From an uncultured Saprospiraceae bacterium (GTDB lineage: Bacteria > Bacteroidota > Bacteroidia > Chitinophagales > Saprospiraceae), in contig CALLPI010000004.1 in the NCBI GenBank assembly GCA_938015595.1, positions 338,205 through 402,204 on the forward strand: DNA of 64,000 nucleotides, given 5' to 3'. A model generated the notes under the pieces. It searched no databases, had not been told where the DNA came from, and saw only the letters and a list, made by a program, of their open reading frames with translations. This document shows positions 26,402-35,512 of this stretch, piece by piece. Numbering within the stretch: the first letter of the stretch is position 1; each line of letters opens with the position of its first letter. A program made the translations under genes and the position numbers.

Positions 26402-27130
26402 GTGAACACGAACGTCGCTTTTTTAGAGTTAAAGTATGGCAACATCTACGGCGGATACCCCAACTTCTACGCAATCAGTGAGATTGCCCTTCTGGTTTTT
26501 GAAAACGCCTCCAACCGCATTTTCCTGGAAAGTTGGGTCAACAACGCCAACGTAGAAATCGTCAATGTGTATCCCAAAATCAACGAACTGGGGCATACCA
26601 TTGGCCGGGCTAAAGAGGTAGTCAATCTCAAAACTCGTCGCAGAAAACCCTATAAGGAGGATTTTCGCCTGGAGGAGATGGACCTCAAGCACGCCTTTAA
26701 GCAGTTGCATCCGGCCAAATCTGCCATCAAGAGTTTTTTGCTCAAAAACTTGAAGAAATATCAATTCAGGGACATCATCACCTTCGATGGGCGCAGGGAC
26801 GTATTCTTGTGCGAGCGCGCTGGTGTCAACTTTAGCCGCTACAATATTCTGGACTTGCAAAAGGTGCTCAATAAAGAGACGGAGTATCTCTTCTCTTTGA
26901 ACAAACTCTCGGTGGTCATCAACTTTGAATTAGACAACTCCTACCTGCGCTCCAACAATCTGGAATACTGGCTGCACCCCATTGCAGCGCGCCAGATTAT
27001 TCCCAAGTCGGCAGCTTTTGATGCGGCAAGGCTCATGATGGTGTACAACGAGTACACCCAGTTTCACGATGACTTCATGCGCCGGGGCGCACTACTGCTC
27101 AACAAAATACAGAATTTGAAGGAAGACTGA
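26402..27130 (+). CDS. Uncharacterised protein, possibly a degenerate 3'-5' exonuclease fold
   Basis: A 242-residue protein from a GTG start (no ATG fits the frame). I do not recognise a family with certainty. The opening VAFLELKYGN followed by GGYPNFYAISEIALLVFE recalls motif I of DEDD exonucleases (FxDxE then an EIA-type strand), but with the catalytic D and E replaced by E and K. Later FDGRRDVFLCERAG and ILDLQKVL sit where motif II and the following strand would be. If so the active site is lost and the protein may only bind nucleic acid. The region around residues 65-110 is highly basic (KTRRRKPYKED). It converges on trkA with six bases between stops. Confidence 0.5.
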   Translation: MNTNVAFLELKYGNIYGGYPNFYAISEIALLVFENASNRIFLESWVNNANVEIVNVYPKINELGHTIGRAKEVVNLKTRRRKPYKEDFRLEEMDLKHAFKQLHPAKSAIKSFLLKNLKKYQFRDIITFDGRRDVFLCERAGVNFSRYNILDLQKVLNKETEYLFSLNKLSVVINFELDNSYLRSNNLEYWLHPIAARQIIPKSAAFDAARLMMVYNEYTQFHDDFMRRGALLLNKIQNLKED

Positions 27131-27136
27131 GACGGC

Positions 27137-27826
27137 TCAGGCGTTTAGCTCACAAAAGAAGCTAATAGCTGAATTGGCGCCAAACACCACCAGTACATCA
27201 CCTTGTTGTAGCCGGGTATCCGGGCTGACCATGCCAATGGATTCGCGCACTAGCCGCGTGCCGCCCATGATGTTGCGCCGGGTAAACTCCCGTATGATGG
27301 TGATGATATTGAGTTGGTAGTTTTTGCGAAAGTCCACCTCCTGTACAGTTTTGTTGGCAAACTTGGCGCCGAGTTGTATTTCTGTCACAGAATATTGCTC
27401 ATCCACTTCGAAGTTGTTGAGCACCCATTTGAGGTGCAGCATCTTGCTGAGGCGGTCAGCGCTTTCCTGCTCCGGGTGTACTATTTCTTCAATGCCCATG
27501 GCCTCCAGTACCATTTGATGCAGCGGCGATATGGAGCGCGTGATGATGCGCCTGACGCCCAATTTCTTTAGTATGGCGGTGGTGAGTATGGCGGCGCCTT
27601 CATTTTCGCCAATGGCTACAATGGCTGCATCCACATCTTTAAACGGCAGGCTGCGCACGGCAGCTTCATTGGTAGCATCCAAAGTGACGGCAAAGGTCAC
27701 CTGATCTTTGATCAAGTCCACGCGCAGGGGGTCTTTATCTATGCCAATCACTTCATTGCCAGCTTCCATGAGGCTGGTGGCCAGCGACACGCCGTAGTTG
27801 CCAAGTCCGAAAATCATTACTTTCAT
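27137..27826 (-). CDS. TrkA/KtrA family potassium channel regulatory subunit
   Basis: This cytoplasmic protein gates the Trk/Ktr potassium uptake channel on nucleotide binding. The 229 residues from MKVMIFGLGNYGVSLA contain an RCK N-domain with the Rossmann motif GLGNYG and the acidic strand VIGIDKD. A C-terminal RCK_C domain (VTEIQLGAKFANKTVQEVDF to DVLVVFGANSAI) follows. It has a single RCK unit, as in KtrA rather than the doubled E. coli TrkA. It begins ten bases after the channel gene, so the pair forms an operon. Confidence 0.9.
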   Translation of the reverse strand: MKVMIFGLGNYGVSLATSLMEAGNEVIGIDKDPLRVDLIKDQVTFAVTLDATNEAAVRSLPFKDVDAAIVAIGENEGAAILTTAILKKLGVRRIITRSISPLHQMVLEAMGIEEIVHPEQESADRLSKMLHLKWVLNNFEVDEQYSVTEIQLGAKFANKTVQEVDFRKNYQLNIITIIREFTRRNIMGGTRLVRESIGMVSPDTRLQQGDVLVVFGANSAISFFCELNA

Positions 27827-27836
27827 AACGGCGAGA

Positions 27837-29615
27837 TTAATTGATGATAACCGATTCCTGCGGATATCGGTAGTGAACATGGTGCATGCGCCGAAGCATG
27901 CCTGTGAGCAGGTTGATGGCGCCTACTCTGCCTGTAAACATCAGTAAGATCAGTACCCACTTGCCGCCGTCGCCCAACTGGCTAGTAATACCCAAACTCA
28001 GACCAACCGTAGAATAGGCGGATACACACTCAAAGCCAATGGTAATGAGCGACTGCCCTGGCTCCAGGATGCCCAAAACCACAACTCCGGCGCTGATAGC
28101 TAACACCGACACCGTAATGATGGCAAAAGCCCGCTGTACAGAGCCGACAGGTACTTCGCGGTGGCCAGTTTCGATGTATGCGTACCCCCTTGCCACTGCG
28201 CTGATGTTGAGTATGGCCAAGGCAAAGGTGCTGGTTTTGACGCCACCACCTGTGGAAGCCGGCGATGCGCCGATCCACATCAACATCATCATAAACAGGA
28301 TACCTGGTATGCTAAGGCTGTTCACCTCTATGGTGTTGAAACCCGCAGTGCGCGGCGTTACGCTGCAAAACAAAGCAGTAGTGGCCTTGCCCCACCATCC
28401 CGTGTGTACCGAAAGCGACGTTTGCCATTCCGAAAGAAGAAAGAATATCCAGCCTGCCGCCAGCAGCAATAGAGTGGTGTAGATCACCAAGCGGGAGTTG
28501 AGCGAAATAATGTGCACCCGAATACCAGGCAGAGGCTCGCCACCCAGCCGGGCAATCATGCGCTTGAGCCACTCCTTGAGCAACTCGTACAGGTTATTCA
28601 GGATGTTGAATCCAATGCCGCCCAACACGATCAGCGCCATGATCATCCATTGCAGGCCATAATTAAAGCGCAAGCCCTCCTCGTACAACCCTGCGCTCTG
28701 CGTAGAGAAGCCAGCATTGCAAAATGCTGATACCGAGTGGAATATCGCAAAAAATGCGCGCTCCCACCACGAGACAAACAGATCGGCGTCTGTACTCAAC
28801 CAGATGCCAACTGCGCCCGTTGCCTCTATGGTCAAGGTAAAGACTACAATTTTGACTACCACCTTGAACACCCCGCTCAATTGCTCAGAACTGACCATTT
28901 CGCGTAGGTGTAGCGTTTCCTGGAGCGAAGAGCCGCCTTGAAAAAAATACGCAAAAAAGAATGTAAAGGTAAGGATGCCCAGGCCGCCCAACTGGATCAG
29001 CGCCAGGATGACACAGCGCCCGAAGAAGGTAAAGTCCTGGGCGGTATCTACTACTACTAGCCCAGTGACACACACTGCGCTGGTGGCAGTAAACAAGGCA
29101 TCTACCCAGCGTATGCCATCGGGTGTGGCTGCCGGCAAAAGCAGTAGCAGCGTACCCAGTACGACTAAAACTGCAAAACTACCAATGAACAGGGTGGCGG
29201 GATTGATACGCTTGCTGAATAACCACCTTACGGCCAGCGAAAAGCTATATAACAAGTACAGCCCTATACCTATGGCGTAGTATTGATGCAGCGACTCCAA
29301 TGCCGATGGCCAGCCTTTGCCCCCAATAAGCTGCGCAAGGAGCGCTAACGTGCATAGCCCCAGCATCAAAACAGGCATCCACTTCAGGCGGCGCCCGTTC
29401 TTCTCCTGCCTGTACCGATAGATGCTCCAAGCTAGCAACATTACTGCCACTATGGCATAGGCTGTACTCAACCAGGGCTTGTGTACAAACCCCAGGTCAT
29501 ACACCAGCAGCCCCAGGGCTAGCCACTCCAGCAGCCTTATACTGCGCTGGAGTACCATGAGGTATTTCGGCAAAATGGGCGAGAGAGCATCCTTCCAAAA
29601 GGGTATGAGCATCAT
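27837..29615 (-). CDS. TrkH/KtrB family potassium uptake channel
   Basis: A 592-residue integral membrane protein with the four-fold M1-P-M2 channel repeat. Pore-loop segments are TSAVCVTGLVVVDT, SVSAFCNAGFSTQSAG, TPRTAGFNTIEV and VSAYSTVGLSLG, each with the single filter Gly of this family. About 130 additional N-terminal residues carry extra helices before the first repeat. It is the membrane partner of the TrkA-type protein encoded ten bases downstream. A TAnnTTTG box lies 20 bases upstream of the start. Confidence 0.92.
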   Translation of the reverse strand: MMLIPFWKDALSPILPKYLMVLQRSIRLLEWLALGLLVYDLGFVHKPWLSTAYAIVAVMLLAWSIYRYRQEKNGRRLKWMPVLMLGLCTLALLAQLIGGKGWPSALESLHQYYAIGIGLYLLYSFSLAVRWLFSKRINPATLFIGSFAVLVVLGTLLLLLPAATPDGIRWVDALFTATSAVCVTGLVVVDTAQDFTFFGRCVILALIQLGGLGILTFTFFFAYFFQGGSSLQETLHLREMVSSEQLSGVFKVVVKIVVFTLTIEATGAVGIWLSTDADLFVSWWERAFFAIFHSVSAFCNAGFSTQSAGLYEEGLRFNYGLQWMIMALIVLGGIGFNILNNLYELLKEWLKRMIARLGGEPLPGIRVHIISLNSRLVIYTTLLLLAAGWIFFLLSEWQTSLSVHTGWWGKATTALFCSVTPRTAGFNTIEVNSLSIPGILFMMMLMWIGASPASTGGGVKTSTFALAILNISAVARGYAYIETGHREVPVGSVQRAFAIITVSVLAISAGVVVLGILEPGQSLITIGFECVSAYSTVGLSLGITSQLGDGGKWVLILLMFTGRVGAINLLTGMLRRMHHVHYRYPQESVIIN

Positions 29616-29634
29616 CCGGTTTTTTTCCCGAGAG

Positions 29635-29642
29635 CAAAGTTA
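29635..29642 (-). promoter_or_regulatory. TAnnTTTG box upstream of the trkH-trkA operon
   Basis: The minus strand reads TAACTTTG 20 bases before the trkH start. The upstream TTTG box is not recognisable. Confidence 0.35.
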
Positions 29643-29689
29643 GCAAGGGTTTGATGGGTTCTGCGCGCAGGGCCGATGAATTCCTGGGC

Positions 29690-30547
29690 TTAAGGATCCT
29701 CCTCGTTTTGGGCATGATAGCGCGTTAGGCCTTCCATGGGAGACTTCAGGAATGTGCCTGCCTGCAATCCAGCCTCTGCCAGTATCTCGCACAGCACTTC
29801 TTTGAAGTAGAACGCCACTGAGCCGGTAAAGTGCACAGGAAGTTTATGGGCTGCTTTGTAGGGCAACACGCACCTCTTTACAAAGAGATGGAATTGTTGC
29901 TTTAACAGTGTTTGCACGAATGTCTCCTGGGTATGGCGCGTCAGGAAGGGTACAAACGAGGCCAGGAATCGGCTGGGCGCATCGTTGCGATATACTTTTT
30001 CCAGGATAGTGTCTGCCGAAAGCTGGTATTCGGTTTCGAGAGCCTGGCTCAGCGCCTGCGGCAATTCGGTATTGAGCCAGGCAGAGAGTAACTCTCGGCC
30101 CAGTACTGCACCGCTACCTTCGTCGCCAAGCACATAGCCGTAGCCACCGGCATTTTGTACAATTTCATTGCCGTCGTACCATACAGCGTTAGAGCCAGTA
30201 CCTAAAATGCAGGCTATGCCGGGTTGCCGCTGGCACAAGGCGCGTGCAGCTCCTAGTACATCTGTAGCAATCTCAATTCGTTTTGCTCCTGGGAAAATCT
30301 TTTCAAACTGCTGCCGGAGCCGATGCCGGGAATGCTCTGCCCTGCATCCTGTACCATAGAAATATATAGCGTGTGCGGGTTCTTGTATCTGGATACTGGC
30401 TTGAGCAATGGCTTGCCCCAGTGCTTCATCTGATAAGAAAAAGGGGTGAATGCCTGTTGTCTGAAAAGCAGCAACGGGCTGTTTGTGATGTAGCACTGCC
30501 CAATCAGCTTTGGTAGCACCGCTGTCTATGATAATTTGCCGGCTCAT
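29690..30547 (-). CDS. BadF/BadG-type sugar kinase (N-acetylglucosamine/MurNAc kinase-like)
   Basis: A 285-residue ASKHA-fold kinase. The phosphate-1 loop is QIIIDSGATKADWAVL, the usual Bacteroidota form of the N-acetylglucosamine kinase family. The central motif CILGTGSNAVWYDG and GYGYVLGDEGSGAVLGRELL match phosphate-binding and hinge regions. Its start overlaps the end of murQ by four bases, so the two are translationally coupled. That context favours phosphorylation of GlcNAc or MurNAc in cell-wall sugar recycling over a role in CoA-reductase activation, which other BadF proteins have. Confidence 0.82.
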   Translation of the reverse strand: MSRQIIIDSGATKADWAVLHHKQPVAAFQTTGIHPFFLSDEALGQAIAQASIQIQEPAHAIYFYGTGCRAEHSRHRLRQQFEKIFPGAKRIEIATDVLGAARALCQRQPGIACILGTGSNAVWYDGNEIVQNAGGYGYVLGDEGSGAVLGRELLSAWLNTELPQALSQALETEYQLSADTILEKVYRNDAPSRFLASFVPFLTRHTQETFVQTLLKQQFHLFVKRCVLPYKAAHKLPVHFTGSVAFYFKEVLCEILAEAGLQAGTFLKSPMEGLTRYHAQNEEDP

Positions 30548-31371
30548 ACGTTGGGTAGGAGTTCGCCGTCCAGGCGGGATTCGAGCGCCTTGCGCACGCT
30601 GCCGTATTGCAGCAGTAGTTTCTGAGCTTCGTCGTAGCTCAGGTGCAGTGCATTCATCAGAATTTTGGCGCCACGCTCTACCAGTTTAGCGTTGCTGAGT
30701 TGCATGTCCACCATTTTATTGTCCAGCACACGCCCCAGTCGAATCATGGCTGTGGTGCTGATCATGTTGAGTACCAGCTTTTGGGCAGTGCCGGCTTTCA
30801 TGCGTGTACTGCCAGTGACAAACTCTGGTCCGGTGATGACCTCAATGGGAAAGTCGGCGTATTGACTTATGGGCGCATTAGGATTGGATGTAATACAGCC
30901 CGTGAGGATACCATGCTCCTGGCAAGCCTTCAGCCCGCCCACTACATAAGGCGTAGTACCGCTGGCCGCAATGCCTACTACCACATCCTGCTCGTTGATG
31001 AAGTATCGTTTGAGGTCATTCCAGGCTTGGCTGGGGTCATCTTCGGCAAACTCTACCGCTTTGCGTATGGCGGTGTCACCGCCGGAGATGATGCCTACCA
31101 CCCAACTGTCAGGTACACCAAAAGTAGGTGGGCACTCAGAGGCGTCTAGAATACCTAACCGACCGCTAGTGCCAGCGCCAATGTAGAACAGTCGCCCACC
31201 TTCATTCATTTTCTCGACCAGCACTTCTACAAAACGCTCAATGGCTGGTATGGCGCGCTCTACGGCAATTGGTACGGTTTTGTCCTCTTCATTAATGTGG
31301 CGCAACAATTCTCCTACAGACATTTGCTCCAGGTGCCGGTAGGGAGAGGGTTGTTCTGTAATCTTTTGCAT
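30544..31371 (-). CDS. murQ: N-acetylmuramic acid 6-phosphate etherase
   Basis: MurQ removes the lactyl ether from MurNAc-6-phosphate to give GlcNAc-6-phosphate and D-lactate. From MQKITEQPSPYRHLEQM the protein has 275 residues. The SIS fold carries FYIGAGTSGRLGILDASECP with the catalytic Glu region. GIISGGDTAIRKAVEFAEDD, VGIAASGTTPYV and FVTGSTRMKAGTAQK follow, all diagnostic of MurQ. The in-frame extension upstream is hydrophobic and not family-like. It is the first gene of a two-gene unit with the sugar kinase. Confidence 0.95.
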   Translation of the reverse strand: MQKITEQPSPYRHLEQMSVGELLRHINEEDKTVPIAVERAIPAIERFVEVLVEKMNEGGRLFYIGAGTSGRLGILDASECPPTFGVPDSWVVGIISGGDTAIRKAVEFAEDDPSQAWNDLKRYFINEQDVVVGIAASGTTPYVVGGLKACQEHGILTGCITSNPNAPISQYADFPIEVITGPEFVTGSTRMKAGTAQKLVLNMISTTAMIRLGRVLDNKMVDMQLSNAKLVERGAKILMNALHLSYDEAQKLLLQYGSVRKALESRLDGELLPNV

Positions 31372-31673
31372 GATATGTAGCGTTTGGCAAGGCAATGTAG
31401 CAACTTTTGGCAATATATTGACCCGAAAAAACGCAAAAAGCAGCATTTAACAGCAATAAACTGTACGGTGTATATTCCAGAAGTGCAAAAAAATTAAGCA
31501 TGAACGAATTTTTACGGAACTTTTAATACCGCTAATGCATTATTATTTTAGAACTATCCCTTGAAAGCACTATATATCATTAGATTGTGATAGGGTGTAA
31601 GTTGCGGCGATACCGTAGCCTACAAATGAAATACTATTATTGGCAATGGTAGTATGCACATATTTTTTTTATC

Positions 31674-32309
31674 ATGTTAAAACTTTTTGTGTTAATTGCG
31701 CTGGTAGTAGTTTGCGTGGGCGTCTTGCTGGTAGCTTTTAGCACCAGCCGCTACCGCGAACCCTACCAAGGTTCCTACCTGCCGTACCCGCCGCCGTACC
31801 TACCGCCGTACCCGTATGCACCGCACCCGTTGCAGTCACTAGTTGGTTGTTTGAAAGTCTCTTTTACTCTGATAGCGATTATTTTTGCGCTCTACGTTGC
31901 ACTGCAGTATATCAAGAGAATAGAGGTATTTAGACACGAGATCTCTCCCATTATTGAAAAGGGCGATTCCTTTTCCACCGATAGTACCGGTGGCGATTTT
32001 CATCCAATTATGGATACCTTTGTGCTGCCAGTACCGTACTCATATGAACCGTTTTTCACCGTTACTGATGGTTGGCACCACCAGGAAGCCGCCTTCGCCG
32101 ATCTCAACGCTGCCTGTGAAGCCGCCCAGCAATTGGTGCGCCACTATTCAGGTCGCGTATTCGTTGGCGAAAAACCTGGTGACTCGTATCCATTCAAACT
32201 GCTCATAGGCCCTTACTCCGACATACAGGCCTTGAAAGATGTGCACGGCAAAAGCTACATCCGCGTGCCTGCTAGTGAGGGTATTATTCTCTACGACCCA
32301 ACTCGATAA
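31674..32309 (+). CDS. Membrane protein with proline-rich loop and SPOR-like C-terminal domain
   Basis: A 211-residue protein with a membrane helix at residues 3-22, a proline/tyrosine-rich loop (YPPPYLPPYPYAPHP) and a second helix around VSFTLIAIIFALYVALQYI. The last 80 residues (from WHHQEAAFADLNAACEAAQQ to YIRVPASEGIILYDP) have the helix-strand pattern of a SPOR-type or similar peptidoglycan-binding module: AACEAAQQLV, then FKLLIGPYSDIQAL. This assignment is tentative. Both ends may face the periplasm. Confidence 0.6.
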   Translation: MLKLFVLIALVVVCVGVLLVAFSTSRYREPYQGSYLPYPPPYLPPYPYAPHPLQSLVGCLKVSFTLIAIIFALYVALQYIKRIEVFRHEISPIIEKGDSFSTDSTGGDFHPIMDTFVLPVPYSYEPFFTVTDGWHHQEAAFADLNAACEAAQQLVRHYSGRVFVGEKPGDSYPFKLLIGPYSDIQALKDVHGKSYIRVPASEGIILYDPTR

Positions 32310-32385
32310 TCAAGTTTTATTTTGATTACGCCTTGTCAGTAATAGCCTTGTTTTCAGCGCTTTGCCCTGATGTAATGATCGGGTT

Positions 32386-32408
32386 AGGCCTGGAGGCAAG
32401 GCCTTTTT
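32386..32408 (+). terminator. Weak terminator-like hairpin
   Basis: AGGCCT (32386-32391) and AGGCCT (32399-32404), which is self-complementary, form a 6-bp stem with a 7-base loop followed by TTTTG. It lies 77 bases after the preceding gene. The short stem makes the call uncertain. Confidence 0.45.
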
Positions 32409-32459
32409 GTTGTTGCGAAAAAAAAACAGCTGTCACTACATGTATTTTGCTTAAATTTT

Positions 32460-32467
32460 TACTTTTG
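32460..32467 (+). promoter_or_regulatory. TAnnTTTG box upstream of the M43 protease gene
   Basis: TACTTTTG matches the -7 box 44 bases before the ATG at 32512. The upstream element is not clear. Confidence 0.4.
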
Positions 32468-32511
32468 CTGCCGGCTTAAATTTTTGTTTCACAATCACAA
32501 AATCCTGCACT

Positions 32512-34476
32512 ATGCGATTGTTAGCAACTCTATTGTTTTCTCTAGTTTGTTGTGCCGTCATTGGCCAGCATGACCACCGCAACTGCGGCTCCATGGAACA
32601 CCTGGCGCAACAACTCCAACAAGACCCAGGCATGAGGCAGCGCATGGATGCCATTGAGCGCCATACGCAGCAGTATCAAAGCCAGCAAGGGGTACAGTTT
32701 CGCAATGTGATCACCATTCCGGTAGTATTTCATATCGTGCACGATGGCGACGCTGTAGGCTCCGGTGAAAATATTTCGGATGCGCTTGTCTTGGCTCAAT
32801 TGCAACAACTCAATAACGACTTCCGAAAACAGAACTCAGACGCCAACCTGGTACCACCGTTGTTTCAGGGTGTGCATGCAGATACGGAAATCCAGTTTTG
32901 CCTAGCGCAACGCACACCTAGCGGCGCGGCCACCACGGGCATCAATCGTATCAACGGCGGCCAAGCCTCCTGGACGCGCAACCAAATAGAGAGCAACTTA
33001 AAACCCTCTACAATATGGAATCGCAACCAATACCTCAATGTGTGGAGCGTGCGCTTTGGTGGTGGAGATGCAGGGTTGCTGGGATATGCCCAGTTTCCAG
33101 GAGGATCGGCTAGTACTGACGGCGTGGTGGTCGTATTTTCTTCAATCGGGTCGGTAGCCAATCCCAATCCAGCAGGAGGCAACTACGCCCGTGGTCGCAC
33201 GCTTACCCACGAGGTAGGCCACTGGCTCAACTTGCGCCACATTTGGGGTGATGCCACTTGCGGCAACGATTTTGTATCAGATACCCCAGTGCATCAAACC
33301 TCCAATGGCGGCTGCCCAGCCTTTCCCAAAACCAACAATTGCTCTGGCGGCCCTTGGACGGAGATGACCATGAACTACATGGACTACACCTACGACGCTT
33401 GCATGTACATGTTTACAGCAGGACAGGCCACTCGTATGAGGGCTGTGCTTGTCTCTGGTGGTGCACGCGCCAACCTGGCCTCCTCCCCAGGTTGTTCGCC
33501 ACCCTCCGGCGGCAGTACTTGCGCTACGCCCACTGGCTTGAATGCAACCAATATTACTACCAATAGCGCTACCTTGAACTGGAGCGCTGTAAGCGGCGCC
33601 ACATCCTACAACGTACGCGCTCGTGAGGTAGGTACTACAACCTGGGGCACGGGTAGCAGTAGCACTACTTCTATCAACTACACCGGCTTGGCCGCTGGCA
33701 CACAATATGAGTTTCAGGTGCAGGCTGTTTGCGGCAGCACTACTGGCAGCTATTCTGCTTCAGCAACCTTCACCACGCAGAGTACTTCCACTTGTTCTGA
33801 CCCGTACGAACCCAACAATAGCCGCAGTTCTTCATTGCCGCTTACGCCTACCAATCAAAACCTCAATGCTGCTATTAGCAGTAGTACTGATGTGGACTGG
33901 TTCCGATTTGCCAATACTTCTAGTGCACGCAACATCCGGGTAGATCTGAGCAACTTGCCCTTGGATTATGACTTGGAGTTGTACCAGAACGCTACCTTGC
34001 GCCGGCGCTCCGAAAATGCAGGTACAACTCCGGAGGTCGCTATTTGGAACACCACAACGGTAGCCTCCAACTGGTATGTGCGCGTGTATGGCTACAACGG
34101 CGCTTTTAGCACTACCCAGTGCTACACGCTGCGCATCAGCCTCAGCAGTTCGGCATTCCGCACCGACGGCACTACTGACGGAGAGGTCACTGAGTTGGAG
34201 ATTCCGCTAAACGTGCTGCAGTCGGGCTTCAGCATGTTTCCCAATCCGGCAGTAGATCAACTCAACCTGGACGTCAATCTGGATGCTGACCGCAGTGTGA
34301 ATATAAGCATTGGCGATATCACAGGCAAAACGCTACTGCTGCGCCGCTATGACCTCTTTAAGGGCAACAGCCGTGTCACACTGGATGTAAGCCACCTGCC
34401 GGCGGGTACGTACTGGGTGCGCGTAGAAAATGGCGAGATCGTAGGGGTACAAAAATTCATAATTATCCGACCGTAA
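32512..34476 (+). CDS. Secreted M43 (pappalysin-type) zinc metalloprotease with FN3, PPC and T9SS domains
   Basis: A 654-residue exported protein. The signal peptide (LLATLLFSLVCCAVIG) is followed by a propeptide-like helix. The catalytic domain has the zinc motif HEVGHWLNLRH from residue 233 and the Met-turn MNYMDYTYDACMYMF from about 287, both marks of M43 enzymes. A fibronectin III domain spans about 340-425 (GLNATNITTNSATLNWSAV). A PPC domain begins at DPYEPNNSRSSSLPL, and a type A T9SS sorting domain (FSMFPNPAVDQLNLDV to GVQKFIIIRP) ends the protein. It is therefore likely released or anchored at the surface and degrades extracellular protein. Confidence 0.92.
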   Translation: MRLLATLLFSLVCCAVIGQHDHRNCGSMEHLAQQLQQDPGMRQRMDAIERHTQQYQSQQGVQFRNVITIPVVFHIVHDGDAVGSGENISDALVLAQLQQLNNDFRKQNSDANLVPPLFQGVHADTEIQFCLAQRTPSGAATTGINRINGGQASWTRNQIESNLKPSTIWNRNQYLNVWSVRFGGGDAGLLGYAQFPGGSASTDGVVVVFSSIGSVANPNPAGGNYARGRTLTHEVGHWLNLRHIWGDATCGNDFVSDTPVHQTSNGGCPAFPKTNNCSGGPWTEMTMNYMDYTYDACMYMFTAGQATRMRAVLVSGGARANLASSPGCSPPSGGSTCATPTGLNATNITTNSATLNWSAVSGATSYNVRAREVGTTTWGTGSSSTTSINYTGLAAGTQYEFQVQAVCGSTTGSYSASATFTTQSTSTCSDPYEPNNSRSSSLPLTPTNQNLNAAISSSTDVDWFRFANTSSARNIRVDLSNLPLDYDLELYQNATLRRRSENAGTTPEVAIWNTTTVASNWYVRVYGYNGAFSTTQCYTLRISLSSSAFRTDGTTDGEVTELEIPLNVLQSGFSMFPNPAVDQLNLDVNLDADRSVNISIGDITGKTLLLRRYDLFKGNSRVTLDVSHLPAGTYWVRVENGEIVGVQKFIIIRP

Positions 34477-34498
34477 TCCGTCGGACGTAAAAACGGTG

Positions 34499-34550
34499 CG
34501 CGAGCCAACTCCAAAAGGCGTTTTATCGTCAGAGTTGGCTCGCGTATTTT
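34499..34550 (+). terminator. Long-stem terminator after the M43 protease gene
   Basis: A perfect 13-bp stem CGCGAGCCAACTC (34499-34511) pairs with GAGTTGGCTCGCG (34532-34544). The loop is 20 bases and TATTTTG follows. It begins 22 bases after the stop codon. Confidence 0.8.
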
Positions 34551-34752
34551 GGGCTTCTTCCTTACAGTTCAAGAATCTAACAACCTTCACCACCCTCGTG
34601 ATACTCCCCTCAAATGCTTCATGAGCAATTGGAAGGTAAAGCATTTTAGACAACTTTTTGCCCCGGATTCGTCAAAGCAAATTGGCGCAACTCATTGCCC
34701 AAGGTGATAAACTCAGCCTGATTGTGCTGTTCACCTCAAAATCTACTACCCG

Positions 34753-35397
34753 ATGAAGAAGATCACCCTTTTTTTGGCCTCCTCCAAAGAGCTGAAGCCG
34801 GAGCGCCAGCGCTTTGAATTGGAAATTTATCGCAAGTGCAAAGCTTGGTTTGAGCACGGTATATTTTTGCATCTCGACATTTGGGAAGATCTGTCTGCTC
34901 GAATGTCTGCCACAGGTTTGCAAAACGAGTATAACCAAAAAATTAAGGCAGCTGATTTGTTTGTACTACTGGCCTACACCAAGGTGGGCATGTACACCGC
35001 TCAAGAATTTGAGGAGGCCTTCGGTCAGTTTCAATCGAAGCAAAAGCCATTTATTTTCACTTATTTCAAAACAGTAGAAGGCGTGGCTACCGACCCCAGC
35101 CTGGAGGCTTTTCACCAAAAACTCAAAGCGCTAAAGCACTTTTACAGCTCCTTCAGAGATGCCGACGACCTCTGGAACCAGTTCAACAAAGAGCTGGATC
35201 GTCTGAAGTTGGACGGCTTCACTGAGTTTCGGCATCCTGGCGCTGGCAATATGACCTCATTTGTAGAAGGTGGTCAAAACGTGGTAATACAAGGCGTAAA
35301 CGACAGCACCGTTACTGTTCAAACGGGGTCAGTCATCCAGCAAAATGCAGAGAAAATCTACAATATTCAGAAAATAGACAAAGCTGACTTTTCCTAA
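34753..35397 (+). CDS. DUF4062/TIR-like effector-type protein
   Basis: A 214-residue cytoplasmic protein. Residues 1-150 follow the pattern of DUF4062-like domains: ITLFLASSKELKPERQRFEL, then LHLDIWEDLS, YNQKIKAADLFVLLAYTKVG, YTAQEFEEAFGQF and PFIFTYFK. This fold is related to TIR domains and is common in bacterial conflict systems. The tail (GNMTSFVEGGQNVVIQGVND then STVTV and AEKIYNIQKID) resembles linkers that, in larger proteins, connect such domains to STAND ATPases. No ATPase or other defence gene is adjacent. I infer an orphan effector; enzymatic activity is unproven. Confidence 0.6.
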   Translation: MKKITLFLASSKELKPERQRFELEIYRKCKAWFEHGIFLHLDIWEDLSARMSATGLQNEYNQKIKAADLFVLLAYTKVGMYTAQEFEEAFGQFQSKQKPFIFTYFKTVEGVATDPSLEAFHQKLKALKHFYSSFRDADDLWNQFNKELDRLKLDGFTEFRHPGAGNMTSFVEGGQNVVIQGVNDSTVTVQTGSVIQQNAEKIYNIQKIDKADFS

Positions 35398-35465
35398 GCG
35401 TTTTTAAAATCTGCTGTTTGATGCGATTCGTCTAATAAAACTGGCAGCGGATATCAAATATTTGA

Positions 35466-35473
35466 TAAATTTG
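35466..35473 (+). promoter_or_regulatory. TAnnTTTG box upstream of lemA
   Basis: TAAATTTG matches the -7 box 40 bases before the lemA ATG. No TTTG element lies at the expected distance. Confidence 0.35.
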
Positions 35474-35512
35474 ACGTGTATTTGTTTACGTTCTTCCATA
35501 AATACACACGCC

